A DNA stretch of 35,107 nt from a virus. Where the stretch lies: positions 1 through 35,107 of the IMG/VR virus record IMGVR_UViG_3300023049_000110. One strand, 5' to 3'. How positions within the stretch are numbered: position 1 is the stretch's first letter; each line of letters starts with the position of its first letter. The notes under the pieces were generated by a model. It saw nothing but the letters and a program-made list of their open reading frames with translations, searched no databases and was not told where the DNA came from. Below are positions 1 to 8,041 of the stretch, piece by piece. The translations under genes were made by a program, and so were the position numbers.

Positions 1-123
1 GACTTGCAAGCCGCTGGTGTTGCCCAAGGTCCGATGGTTGGTCGAGCTATGAACCAGTTGCGTCAAGCATGGCAAGACAGCGGTTTTGTATTGTCTAAAG
101 AAGAGTTGTTGAACTTAGTCTAA
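1..123 (+). CDS. CCA tRNA nucleotidyltransferase, C-terminal end (partial)
   Basis: The open frame enters from the left edge and ends at TAA 121-123, giving 40 residues. The stretch GPMVGRAMNQLRQAW followed by DSGF resembles the extreme C-terminus of bacterial tRNA nucleotidyltransferase / poly(A) polymerase proteins, where a GPxxGxxL segment is followed by W and an SxF or GF tail. The family adds or repairs the 3' CCA of tRNA. The catalytic domain lies outside the window, so the call rests on the tail only. Another HD- or PAP-type tail is possible. Confidence 0.5.
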   Translation, partial: DLQAAGVAQGPMVGRAMNQLRQAWQDSGFVLSKEELLNLV

Positions 124-131
124 AAAACCGC

Positions 132-161
132 TTGACATAGAATATCCTATGGGTGTATAAT
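132..161 (+). promoter_or_regulatory. Sigma70-type promoter without a same-strand gene downstream
   Basis: Perfect TTGACA (132-137) and TATAAT (156-161) with an 18-bp spacer, directly after the CCA gene. The next plus-strand gene starts only at 5699; everything between is on the minus strand. The element resembles the uvsE promoter at 5664-5692. Confidence 0.75.
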
Positions 162-176
162 ACGGTTCCTTTTATC

Positions 177-192
177 ACATATCTAGATATGT
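177..192. repeat. 16-bp perfect palindrome just after the orphan promoter
   Basis: ACATATCTAGATATGT is a perfect inverted repeat about 10 bp downstream of the expected start of the promoter at 132-161, and it ends just before the minus-strand gene that stops at 203. No T-run follows, so it is not a classical terminator. An operator or weak transcript-end hairpin is possible. Confidence 0.45.
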
Positions 193-202
193 CGACTACA
201 AC

Positions 203-598
203 TTAAAAATCAAATAACTTATTAAACAATTCTTCGTCTACTGTGCCATCGAATCTATAATGGTAGCTTAATCCATTCATACATACAATATTTTTATCCA
301 AAATATCCCGATGTTGGTTATATGGGTCGAGGCGATTCTTGCATTCTTCAACGTTGTCTGCCATTAAATCAACAGCATACAATCGACTCAGCACTTGTCG
401 TTCTGAGTGTCCATGGCTCATCAATCGTTGTTTTAATACTATGAGGAAGTTACCATCGCCGCAAGATGGTTCAAGGAATGTTTTAGAAGGATCAGTCCAA
501 CTATCTAGTGGAAGATTGTTTAGAATATCTTCCACTAGATCACTTGGAGTGAAAACTTCACCGGTCTGTTTAACTCTTTCACTATCACGTTTAATCAT
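203..598 (-). CDS. Short N6-adenine methyltransferase-like protein (SAM-binding half only)
   Basis: A 131-residue protein. It starts like type I/IIG adenine methyltransferases: motif X (EVFTPSDLV, about residues 14-22) and motif I (EPSCGDGNF, 43-51), then VDLMADNVEEC, which corresponds to the acidic motif II. It stops before any NPPY/NPPF catalytic motif, so alone it should bind S-adenosylmethionine but not methylate. It may be a conserved short phage form or the remnant of a longer enzyme. The start ATG (598-596) has no Shine-Dalgarno site; TATAAT lies 5 nt upstream, predicting a leaderless message. It is the last gene of the minus-strand modification island. Confidence 0.7.
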   Translation of the reverse strand: MIKRDSERVKQTGEVFTPSDLVEDILNNLPLDSWTDPSKTFLEPSCGDGNFLIVLKQRLMSHGHSERQVLSRLYAVDLMADNVEECKNRLDPYNQHRDILDKNIVCMNGLSYHYRFDGTVDEELFNKLFDF

Positions 599-638
599 AT
601 ATTATTATAACACACAACTAAACCCTAAGTAAATATAT

Positions 639-1157
639 TTAGGAGGTCGCCGCACCGGCTTTAACGAGTTCGTCTGCTTCCAATTGAAGAGTAGCTTGGT
701 CAATTGCTTTTAGGCGAAGCAATGCTTTAACTATTTTACCAATTTTCGGCAAAGTAAGTTTCCCGTATTGGTCCATTGCGTTTTTCACTGCTTCTTTAGC
801 TTCTTTGTCACTCACTCGTCGTATCTGCTTAACAAGATTGTCATTAGAAGAATGTTTTCTTCTAACACCAGAAACGTATTCTTCTGCATCTTTCTCTGAT
901 TCTTCAAGAAACTTTTCTAAGTTACTTGGGGAACTAAAAATATATTGGATATATATTGTGGGATTGTTAGTTTCTCGACGGATGCCCCTTGCTCTCGCCC
1001 CAGAACCGAACCCAGTGTGACCGGCAGCGGCGTTCGCATAGTGGAGCAACGAACCCGGTAATATAACATCAACCGCCGACTTAGACTGGTACAGATTCGG
1101 GCTGGATTTTACCTTAGTATGGTAATGGTTATAAAAATCTTCGATATGTTGGTTCAT
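639..1157 (-). CDS. Unknown protein of the methyltransferase island
   Basis: A 172-residue protein with no family I recognise. The N-terminal part contains a Gly/Ala/Arg-rich stretch (AAAGHTGFGSGARARGIRR, about residues 43-61). The middle and C-terminus are charged and helical (KFLEESEKDAEEY, then KEAKEAVKNAMDQ). No signal peptide or membrane segment is visible. The start is supported by ACAGGAG 6 nt upstream of ATG. It lies between the helicase-methyltransferase and the short methyltransferase fragment in the same orientation, so an accessory role in DNA modification is possible but only positional. Confidence 0.6.
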   Translation of the reverse strand: MNQHIEDFYNHYHTKVKSSPNLYQSKSAVDVILPGSLLHYANAAAGHTGFGSGARARGIRRETNNPTIYIQYIFSSPSNLEKFLEESEKDAEEYVSGVRRKHSSNDNLVKQIRRVSDKEAKEAVKNAMDQYGKLTLPKIGKIVKALLRLKAIDQATLQLEADELVKAGAATS

Positions 1158-1210
1158 AGAAATCTCCTGTGTTATGATTGAATAATATTATCATAAAAAG
1201 GTATGATATG

Positions 1211-4200
1211 TCAAACGGTTTGTTCAATGAACGCTATCTCTGCATCGCTCAGTTTGAAATGATTATACAGTTCTTCGTCAGTCCAACTCCTATTTAGATC
1301 AACGAACGGTAGTTTTTTCATAATTCCAGTGCCATTCAATCCGGCTTCACCGCCTAACACTTTAAAGATAAAGTGAAAAAGTTTTGACTTGAATACTTCC
1401 GCTCCGGCTAACTCATCAGCATTGAGTGGCATAGAACATTTATAAGAATCTTTGCAATCCCCAGCATAGTCTACTCGTATACCACCAGTGGTAACAAATC
1501 TACCGGCTACTAGATACACTTTTTTAGCACCAACGTTCTTATCTTTTCCTTCTTTAAAGTCATATGAGTTAGCCCCGATGACCTTATCCAAAATAGAGAC
1601 GGATTCTTCACAAGCGTTTTTAAACGGAAATACTTTTATATCATTGAAATTGACAGTAAAAGATACATTGTTATATCCCACTATCTCCGTGGTATTTACC
1701 GGCTGCTTATTTAATACGTAGTAAGATATGGATGTTCCTACTCCCTTAAAATAACGTTCTGATAAGTTATCGTCAACGTTAATATAACTAGGGTTCATAC
1801 ATTTAAATTTTGACAAATAATATCTGTCAGTATCATAGTGTCCGATAGAACTCCACGCCTTCGGTGTTACAAAAGCTAACTGACCGTTGTCAGTTAATTT
1901 GTCATAGGCTACTTCAATAAAAGCTTTCCATAAATTTCCTTGATTTTCTGTTTTACTATTAGTTGTAGATTGGAATGGCGGATTGCCAATAACTACGTCA
2001 AATTTCATTTCTATATCATCCTTATTATATACTACTTTACATCCCATATTTTTTTTTAAGTGCTTTTCGAAGTAAGCTGTATGTTCCAAACACGTGATTT
2101 TTGCGTTTGGAAAACGGTTTTTTATGGCAGATACGAAAGAGCCAGAAAGAGCATTCACGACCAATATGTTTTTAATAGAAGATGATGCTTTTACTGCCTT
2201 TACTAACGCTGTGGCACAATCAATAGGTGTGTAAACATAACCAATATTGGATTTAAGTGTGGTGTTATAAAATACATCATCATGACATTCTTCAAGGGAT
2301 AGATGTGAACACGCTTTTTGTAGATCACTAAAATACGTTCGCATATCCAACACAGCAAGCGACGATCTAAACGCATTCATTAGGTCGTGCCCGAACATTT
2401 TATCATATACATCAAGATTGAACACGTCTTTATCATATAGGTTTTCGCTGTATGATATCCAACGTGTCTCTGTAAGTATGTTTGTGATTAAATCTTTAAC
2501 TTCCTGTTCTTTATTTATATCATTCGTTTTACAGTTAGATTTATTTCCTGTTTTTTTGCTACCACCGGTAGATACTTTAGCCCCATTGTGCTGTGTAAGA
2601 GATTGGCTAAGTTTAGTCATATACCCATGGGTATCTAGCTTATCCCATATATCTTTATTATTTTTATAAGACTCTGTGCCAAATGAACTGCCAAATGAAC
2701 TGTTGATAGATGCATTTAAAAAAAACTTACTTGCTTCTTTTTGTATCTCATCATAAGAAATTTCTCTAGGTTCGATTTTATATTCAGTCATAGAAATATT
2801 ATCATTGAGAACACGCTTTTCTAAATCAATATCTCCACGGCTTTGTTCACGAACAATACGCCCTATCATACCAACTAGCGTCAACCCAGAACACATAACA
2901 TATATCTTTGCATTTGTTTTCTTATTATATGTACGTATTATGCGTCCAATTAATTGTTCGAACAACGCTAAGCTGTTGATACGCGCAAACAATACGATGT
3001 GGCCAAGCATTGGAATATCAGTTCCCGTAAGATATTTCTCGCATGTTAGAATAATAACACGGTTATGCGTCTTGCGTAGCTCAGCAACATACTCTGATAC
3101 CGTTAGTGATCCACGGTTTTTATCAATAGTGTAACTATCTATGAAAAATATACCATCATTCTGAAATCTAAAATCATTGTTACATGTTGTTGCGAAAGCT
3201 GGTAAATATTTACTTGCGCTATCGCCATTAAAGCCCGCTGGACACACCCAAAGACCATGATTGCGGCTTGTCTCACATAACGCATTGTCCTGTATGATAC
3301 TAAACGGGTTCTTGTCCTTTCTCCTACCAGAGACATACATTTCATATGCTAAATCAATCAACTGTTTTGAATAAACAAATTCCTTCTCTTCGTTGCGAGC
3401 AAACAATTTACGCGGGTCGAATCCCTCTGCCGTATTATACAACGAAGCTGTTGCGGAATCCAGATTCAGGAATGGTGTTTCTAAAAACTCAATGCGGATT
3501 TTTGGAAGTCCCAATTTTTCGCGATTATCCAACGCCCAAGTCAAGTCGCGCCGAATGATTTGTTCTTCCGTGTATTGGTCGCAAACGTTATATGCGGTCG
3601 CAGTAATATCGAGTATATACTTGGCCTTTTCTTCTAACTCTTTTAGCCTTTTGTTTGTTTTTTTGGCACCATATTGAAGATGAAACTCGTCGCGAATCCA
3701 AAATGTAATGTTATTTTTTAAAACATCAAACTTCTTCCGAAGAAATATGTCGTCGTCGGCATTTTCTTGGAAGCGCACGTCCTGAACGGTAGCTAAAACG
3801 ATAATGATTTCACCAGATTTGATGCGCTTTTTAACTTGTTTGTGTGGCAACTTACAAAACTCTTTAGCATACATACATGTAATCTTTACCGAGCGATTAC
3901 TTCCAAGTGCATATTTTTCAATGACATTAAAAAATGATGTCATTGTGTCGGTTATGGGCGTAGTTACACAGATAAGGCCACCAGTTTGGTTTATATTTAG
4001 GCGCTCGACGGCAGTGGAAAGTGAAATAATAGTTTTTCCAAAACTAGGAAATCCAACAAGTAATACCTTGTTGGATTTATCAAAGGTCTTTAGAATCTGC
4101 GTATGTGTCTCTTCTTGACCAAATTTCAAGATGATATTTTCCTTTGTATCGTGGTCTTTATCTAAGTCTAGAAATTCTTTTAGAAACGTTATTAGTTGGG

Positions 4201-4603
4201 GTAAATCTCGTTTTGTATCAAAATCAAGTAACGCTTCGTTATTTTTACCGGCTACCGTATTATTCGGATAACATGCCGAAAAATCACATTTATACTCTTT
4301 CTTTTTTTTATGGATGTATTTGCGGAACCCATCATCTGTATATTTGTTAGCAGCGTCGATGCAAAATGCCGTCACGAACTCAAGGTCGTTAGTTTGACCA
4401 CGTCCCTGTAACTTTGCATAACTCTTCTTTATTGCCTCGTCGGCACTTTGCCCGTTACATACCTCTGCACCAACCTGCCCAAGTTTGGGTATGTTATTAA
4501 TATAAAACAGCATATGTTCATCGGTCATTTTTCCGTCTTTATCTAACGGTGTGGTTGCAAGATGATGAACTTGTAGATCATTGGTAATAATTCTAGTTGG
4601 CAT
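1211..4603 (-). CDS. SF2 helicase - N6-adenine methyltransferase fusion protein
   Basis: A 1130-residue protein. After about 165 unassigned residues comes an SF2 helicase core: Walker A GFPSFGKT (184-191), DEFH box (305-308), TAT motif III (335-337) and motif VI QLIGRIIR (550-557). A low-complexity linker (about 635-700) leads to a methyltransferase: GYVYTP (motif X, about 788-793), a degenerate motif I (NALSGSF, 817-823) and catalytic NPPF (874-877). The C-terminal WTDEELYNHF segment (1107-1116) is typical of Eco57I-like enzymes. No nuclease motif was found. Helicase-methyltransferase fusions occur in restriction systems and in phage antirestriction proteins such as P1 DarB. GAGGGGG precedes the start. 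The gene is AT-rich relative to the right-hand genes. Confidence 0.85.
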   Translation of the reverse strand: MPTRIITNDLQVHHLATTPLDKDGKMTDEHMLFYINNIPKLGQVGAEVCNGQSADEAIKKSYAKLQGRGQTNDLEFVTAFCIDAANKYTDDGFRKYIHKKKKEYKCDFSACYPNNTVAGKNNEALLDFDTKRDLPQLITFLKEFLDLDKDHDTKENIILKFGQEETHTQILKTFDKSNKVLLVGFPSFGKTIISLSTAVERLNINQTGGLICVTTPITDTMTSFFNVIEKYALGSNRSVKITCMYAKEFCKLPHKQVKKRIKSGEIIIVLATVQDVRFQENADDDIFLRKKFDVLKNNITFWIRDEFHLQYGAKKTNKRLKELEEKAKYILDITATAYNVCDQYTEEQIIRRDLTWALDNREKLGLPKIRIEFLETPFLNLDSATASLYNTAEGFDPRKLFARNEEKEFVYSKQLIDLAYEMYVSGRRKDKNPFSIIQDNALCETSRNHGLWVCPAGFNGDSASKYLPAFATTCNNDFRFQNDGIFFIDSYTIDKNRGSLTVSEYVAELRKTHNRVIILTCEKYLTGTDIPMLGHIVLFARINSLALFEQLIGRIIRTYNKKTNAKIYVMCSGLTLVGMIGRIVREQSRGDIDLEKRVLNDNISMTEYKIEPREISYDEIQKEASKFFLNASINSSFGSSFGTESYKNNKDIWDKLDTHGYMTKLSQSLTQHNGAKVSTGGSKKTGNKSNCKTNDINKEQEVKDLITNILTETRWISYSENLYDKDVFNLDVYDKMFGHDLMNAFRSSLAVLDMRTYFSDLQKACSHLSLEECHDDVFYNTTLKSNIGYVYTPIDCATALVKAVKASSSIKNILVVNALSGSFVSAIKNRFPNAKITCLEHTAYFEKHLKKNMGCKVVYNKDDIEMKFDVVIGNPPFQSTTNSKTENQGNLWKAFIEVAYDKLTDNGQLAFVTPKAWSSIGHYDTDRYYLSKFKCMNPSYINVDDNLSERYFKGVGTSISYYVLNKQPVNTTEIVGYNNVSFTVNFNDIKVFPFKNACEESVSILDKVIGANSYDFKEGKDKNVGAKKVYLVAGRFVTTGGIRVDYAGDCKDSYKCSMPLNADELAGAEVFKSKLFHFIFKVLGGEAGLNGTGIMKKLPFVDLNRSWTDEELYNHFKLSDAEIAFIEQTV

Positions 4604-4678
4604 GTAAATAATTCCCCCTCTGGTGATTAATATTTGATATTTACTATAGTTTATTATAACAAATACTTGAAATGTATT

Positions 4679-5494
4679 TCAATATAAAAGTGAGTTAAGT
4701 ATCAACGGGATTATGTTAAGTTCATAAAGCTCAATAAGTTCGTCTTTTGATATTGATGGATTTCCAGCAGTATTGTATTTTACTTCTTCGAAAGATATAT
4801 TATTGAAAATTTCAACAAGTTTGTTTTTATCAATATTCGCCTTTATGTAATAATGGGATGGTTTTTTCCATTTCGATAGGTTATCCACTTTTACTGCACC
4901 GGCGTTCGCCCCAACACGTTGTATAATGAAATCTGTATCTGCCAAATCATTAACAAAATCAAAGTCGGTATGTTGGGTTTTTATTAGATGCTTCTCACGC
5001 CGGTAATCTCTTTTTTCCCAAATCTGAAAACAGCACGGAACATCATATGGTTTTCCTTCAAATATAAAGGAATCCTTTGGCATTGGATTGTCGTGGATTA
5101 GATGAAACATCGGATCAAGTCTGTTTTGCACAGATTTCTTTCTGAATGTTTTAGGAACAACGAACCCGATATATTGTGCATATTCGCTATGGTTGAAGAA
5201 CTTGATAGCCAATGACGAGTTCTTCCCGAACGGCGGATTACCAATAACGATATATGTCATATCAGTGATTGGTGCAAAACTAAAATAGTCTTGAGCTATC
5301 ACATTCGGATACTTAGGGTCTAAATCCATACCAATACTCTTTGACGCATCCATCAAATTGAAGAATGATCCAGTTCCCGCAGACGGTTCAACCACCACAT
5401 CAATAGTATCAATATCAACAATATCATATATTGTGTTCATACATACTTGTGCTATAGTTGGATTGGTATAGTATTGATCTAAGTTATTGTTCAT
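4679..5494 (-). CDS. N6-adenine DNA methyltransferase (gamma-type motif order)
   Basis: A 271-residue stand-alone methyltransferase. Motif X (QYYTNPTIAQ, about 7-16) is followed by motif I EPSAGTGSF (36-44), acidic motif II (GMDLDP, 55-60) and catalytic NPPFG (86-90). The remaining 180 residues are a variable region, presumably for DNA recognition. Expected to transfer a methyl group from S-adenosylmethionine to adenine N6 in DNA; the site cannot be read from sequence. First full gene of the minus-strand island. The ATG at 5494 has no clear ribosome-binding site but lies 14 nt after the stop of a 16-codon ORF with a good one, so coupling is possible. Confidence 0.82.
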   Translation of the reverse strand: MNNNLDQYYTNPTIAQVCMNTIYDIVDIDTIDVVVEPSAGTGSFFNLMDASKSIGMDLDPKYPNVIAQDYFSFAPITDMTYIVIGNPPFGKNSSLAIKFFNHSEYAQYIGFVVPKTFRKKSVQNRLDPMFHLIHDNPMPKDSFIFEGKPYDVPCCFQIWEKRDYRREKHLIKTQHTDFDFVNDLADTDFIIQRVGANAGAVKVDNLSKWKKPSHYYIKANIDKNKLVEIFNNISFEEVKYNTAGNPSISKDELIELYELNIIPLILNSLLY

Positions 5495-5508
5495 TAATAT
5501 TGAATAAT

Positions 5509-5559
5509 CTATCTGCCATACAAATCAAATTCATATACTTTATTAGTTTCTAAAATCAT
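5509..5559 (-). CDS. Possible 16-residue leader ORF ahead of the methyltransferase operon
   Basis: ATG at 5559-5557 is preceded by AGGGAAG and encodes MILETNKVYEFDLYGR before TAG. It lies downstream of the minus-strand promoter and just upstream of the methyltransferase gene, which lacks its own ribosome-binding site. The length is too short to show coding selection, so it could be chance. Confidence 0.3.
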   Translation of the reverse strand: MILETNKVYEFDLYGR

Positions 5560-5588
5560 TTTACTTCCCTATATTTAAACTATATACT

Positions 5589-5618
5589 ATTATACCTGAG
5601 TGGGAAGTATAGATTCAA
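5589..5618 (-). promoter_or_regulatory. Sigma70-type promoter of the methyltransferase island
   Basis: On the minus strand TTGAAT (5618-5613) and TATAAT (5594-5589) are 18 bp apart, firing leftward into the methyltransferase genes. It is divergent from the uvsE promoter in the same 204-bp gap. Confidence 0.6.
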
Positions 5619-5663
5619 TATGTTTCGGTCGATTACTTGAGTATTACTTGGCATAAAATGTTC

Positions 5664-5692
5664 TTGACACGTAGGTTTCCCATGAGTATACT
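5664..5692 (+). promoter_or_regulatory. Sigma70-type promoter of uvsE
   Basis: TTGACA (5664-5669) and TATACT (5687-5692) with a 17-bp spacer. The uvsE ATG begins only 6 nt after the -10 box, so transcription should start at or next to the start codon. Confidence 0.75.
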
Positions 5693-5698
5693 CATGTT

Positions 5699-6742
5699 AT
5701 GAATTTATATTTCAATGACGATATCCAGCGGATCGGGTTTGCATGTAAGTACATGCATCCTGACCAGACCTTATCCAATAAAGCTTTGGAAGACATTCAG
5801 CGACCGTTCAATGGTCGCACTACCACGCTGCGTTGGCTCAACAGCCAGCCACGTGATGTAGCCGAGCAACGGCTATGGGACATCACAAAGTTCAACACTG
5901 ATGCCCTTATCAATCTCATCCGCTATGTTAGTTGGTTGCCTGAGAATCAACGTATGTTGCGTATCAGCAGCGATATTCTACCCTTATACACGCATCCTGA
6001 TTGGGAATACTTCTACAATCAATCCGATGTCCGACACCACGTGGAATCACGTTTGATGCTTGCCGGTGAAATTGCTGACCGTGAGGATATTCGTTTGTCT
6101 ATGCACCCCGGTCAGTTTACTGTGCTTGCCAGCGACAACCCAGGCATCGTTGAGAATAGTATCCGTGAGTTTGAATATCATGCCGACATCGTGCGTATGA
6201 TGGGTTACGGACGGTCGTTCATGGACTTCAAAATCAACGTGCATATCTCTGGCCGCAACGGACCCGATGGCATCCGTGCCATATTACCACGCTTGTCTGC
6301 CGAGGCACGTAACTGCATCACCATTGAGAATGACGAGAACAGTTGGGGTCTTGATAGTTCGCTTGAGCTTGCCAAAGACCTTGCCCTTGTTCTCGACATT
6401 CATCATCACTGGATTCGCGACGAAGAATACATACAGCCCACCGACGACCGCTTCAAGCGTGTCATTGATAGTTGGCGTGGCGTTCGTCCTACAATCCATT
6501 ATAGCCTATCACGTGAAGAAAATATTGGCGATGCGGTCTGGCCTGATTTATTACCAGATATAAAAGGATTGCTCAAGTTGGGTTTCAAGAAATCTAAACT
6601 TCGTGCACACTCAAATATGATGTGGAACAATGCGTGTAACGATTGGGCATTGACTTTCTTGCCATACGCAGACATAATGGTTGAGGCTAAGCATAAAAAC
6701 TTAGCATCTGAACAACTTAGTAAAGGAATAAAGACACCATGA
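5699..6742 (+). CDS. uvsE: UV-damage endonuclease UvsE/UvdE
   Basis: A 347-residue TIM-barrel nuclease that nicks DNA 5' of UV photoproducts and other lesions and starts alternative excision repair. Family signatures in order: RIGFACKYM at the N-terminus, LRISSDILPLYTHP, RLSMHPGQFTVL, INVHISG, ITIENDEN, LDIHHHW, IHYSLSRE and RAHSNMMW. The His, Glu and Asp residues in these blocks are the metal ligands of the family. Length is typical and the gene looks intact. The start at 5699 is the only ATG in place but has no ribosome-binding site and sits 6 nt from the -10 box, so the mRNA is probably leaderless. It is the first plus-strand gene right of the modification island. Confidence 0.95.
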   Translation: MNLYFNDDIQRIGFACKYMHPDQTLSNKALEDIQRPFNGRTTTLRWLNSQPRDVAEQRLWDITKFNTDALINLIRYVSWLPENQRMLRISSDILPLYTHPDWEYFYNQSDVRHHVESRLMLAGEIADREDIRLSMHPGQFTVLASDNPGIVENSIREFEYHADIVRMMGYGRSFMDFKINVHISGRNGPDGIRAILPRLSAEARNCITIENDENSWGLDSSLELAKDLALVLDIHHHWIRDEEYIQPTDDRFKRVIDSWRGVRPTIHYSLSREENIGDAVWPDLLPDIKGLLKLGFKKSKLRAHSNMMWNNACNDWALTFLPYADIMVEAKHKNLASEQLSKGIKTP

Positions 6743-6787
6743 GTTGCACGAATAATCAATAAATCTGTAAAAAACGAAACTTTTTAG

Positions 6788-6816
6788 TTGACTCCGTATG
6801 TGTTGGGTGGTATGTT
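6788..6816 (+). promoter_or_regulatory. Sigma70-type promoter
   Basis: TTGACT (6788-6793), 17-bp spacer, TATGTT (6811-6816), ahead of the small gene at 6856, which has ACAGGAG in its leader. Confidence 0.6.
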
Positions 6817-6855
6817 ACATCATCATCATCTGAACACATACAGGAGTTTGACACC

Positions 6856-7194
6856 ATGGAAAACGTTACCCTTACCCCAACCACCGAAATGTTCGCCAAC
6901 CGTTGCGGCTACAGCGATGTGCATCCTTTCGAGATTGTCCGCGTAGTGTCTGACAAGACCATCGAAGTTCGTGCCATGGACACGAGCAAGAACAAGACGA
7001 AGATGGACTTCCATGTCGGCGGCTTCGTTGCTAACTGCTCGAACCAAGACGAGCAAGACTATGACTACTTCTCGAACGAAACCTACACCGTTGTTCGCCT
7101 TCGCCTTCGCAAAGATGGCCGCTGGTACAGCAAGCACGGCGAGCGTCACGTCATCGCCACAACTCCTTACAAGTTCTACGACTACAACTTTTGA
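6856..7194 (+). CDS. Conserved hypothetical phage protein
   Basis: A 112-residue protein. ATG is preceded by ACAGGAG and a promoter. The order of DVHPFEIVRV, then IEVRAMDTSKN, then VVRLRLRKDGRWY resembles a small family of unknown function seen on phages and plasmids that keeps a HPFxVVRV block and a C-terminal LRKxGRW block. Mostly beta-strand character, no membrane segment, and one CG rich in Asn/Asp (about 55-70). GC content and codon use match the right-hand early genes rather than the AT-rich island. Function unknown. Confidence 0.75.
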   Translation: MENVTLTPTTEMFANRCGYSDVHPFEIVRVVSDKTIEVRAMDTSKNKTKMDFHVGGFVANCSNQDEQDYDYFSNETYTVVRLRLRKDGRWYSKHGERHVIATTPYKFYDYNF

Positions 7195-7195
7195 T

Positions 7196-7224
7196 TTGAC
7201 ACCCTCGCCGAAGTAGCGTATAAT
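7196..7224 (+). promoter_or_regulatory. Consensus sigma70-type promoter
   Basis: TTGACA (7196-7201), 17-bp spacer, TATAAT (7219-7224). It overlaps the stop of the preceding gene and drives the three overlapping small genes at 7253-7981. Confidence 0.85.
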
Positions 7225-7252
7225 ACTACAATCATCAGAAAGGAGCCATCAC

Positions 7253-7501
7253 ATGAGCGACATTTGGATAGGCGATAAGGTTTTCATCAGCAACCACGAA
7301 GACGGTATAAAGTCTGGTGTCGTGAAGTCAGTTGCTACCTATAAGGGCGTAAGTGACTACGGTATAGAGTGCGATGATGGTGACCGTTGGATTGGCACAC
7401 CAGAATCGACCTTTACCACTCGCGAAGAAGCAGTTGCCGCCCGTGACCTTTCAGTAACCACCGCCGCCGAAGAGGATTGGCTTGATGAATATTACGATTG
7501 A
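7253..7501 (+). CDS. Small acidic hypothetical protein
   Basis: An 82-residue protein with AAAGGAG upstream of ATG. The first half (IWIGDKVFISNHEDG, then SGVVKSVATYKG, then YGIECDDGDRWIG) looks like a small beta-barrel with an SH3/KOW-like alternation of strands; the C-terminus is helical and acidic (EEDWLDEYYD). No family recognised. First gene of a tight three-gene operon; its last 17 nt overlap the next gene. Confidence 0.7.
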   Translation: MSDIWIGDKVFISNHEDGIKSGVVKSVATYKGVSDYGIECDDGDRWIGTPESTFTTREEAVAARDLSVTTAAEEDWLDEYYD

Positions 7502-7661
7502 TACAAGCAACGTGATTAGCCGCGTCTTCGCGGCTATGTATATGGCAGAGGCCCAAGAGATTGCCCGACGCTCCCGACAGGGTGCCGCCGAGAAGTGGGC
7601 CGCTGACCGTGAAATGAACCATGCCAGTGCGGCATTAGAACACGCGAGGAAAAACCGATGA
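7485..7661 (+). CDS. Small Ala/Arg-rich hypothetical protein
   Basis: A 58-residue helical protein (MNITIDTSNV at the start, then AMYMAEAQEIARRSRQGAAE). It was kept because it begins inside the preceding gene with AGAGG about 8 nt upstream and ends in an ATGA overlap with the next gene, the pattern of a translationally coupled operon. There are no cysteines and no membrane segment. Function unknown. Confidence 0.6.
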   Translation: MNITIDTSNVISRVFAAMYMAEAQEIARRSRQGAAEKWAADREMNHASAALEHARKNR

Positions 7662-7981
7662 ACACACGCGACAAAGTTTTAGTCCTGTTGGAAGACAAGA
7701 CGATTACCGACGAGAAGTTTGTGGAAATCGTCAACCTTTTGGTTGAGAACCACAACGGCGACTTGCCAGAATCAGAAGAAATCAAAGAGTTGTTCTCTTC
7801 TGAGCTTGGGGAAGACTTCAAATGGGAAGATGTCAACGACACTCTCTTCCCGGTGGCGACAATGCGTTATGTTTGTAGCACTCTCAATTTCAAACCAGAA
7901 AGCGACGAGACTATGGACGAGCCATTCTCTGCATTCACCAACATTTGGGGGCCAAGAATCTCCGAAGCAATGAGCATCTAG
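7658..7981 (+). CDS. Hypothetical acidic protein, last gene of small operon
   Basis: A 107-residue acidic protein whose ATG overlaps the stop of the previous gene (ATGA). The sequence is mainly helical: DKVLVLLEDKTITDEKFVE, then EIKELFSSELGEDF. No recognised motif, signal or membrane segment. A strong terminator follows 30 nt after the stop, closing the operon that starts at 7196. Confidence 0.7.
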   Translation: MNTRDKVLVLLEDKTITDEKFVEIVNLLVENHNGDLPESEEIKELFSSELGEDFKWEDVNDTLFPVATMRYVCSTLNFKPESDETMDEPFSAFTNIWGPRISEAMSI

Positions 7982-8010
7982 TCTATCTACGCTCATATTA
8001 TATAAGAAAA

Positions 8011-8035
8011 AAGGGGCTTAGCGGCCCCTTTTTTT
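8011..8035. terminator. Bidirectional intrinsic terminator
   Basis: AAGGGGC (8011-8017) pairs with GCCCCTT (8024-8030) around a 6-nt loop. A T-run follows and an A-run precedes, so the hairpin can stop both the plus operon ending at 7981 and the minus operon ending at 8042. Confidence 0.85.
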
Positions 8036-8041
8036 ATGCGT

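Noticed and set aside
3804-4118. Plus-strand open frames opposite the helicase-methyltransferase gene
   Set aside because: They lack ribosome-binding sites and sensible protein composition, and lie opposite conserved helicase motifs; they are shadows.
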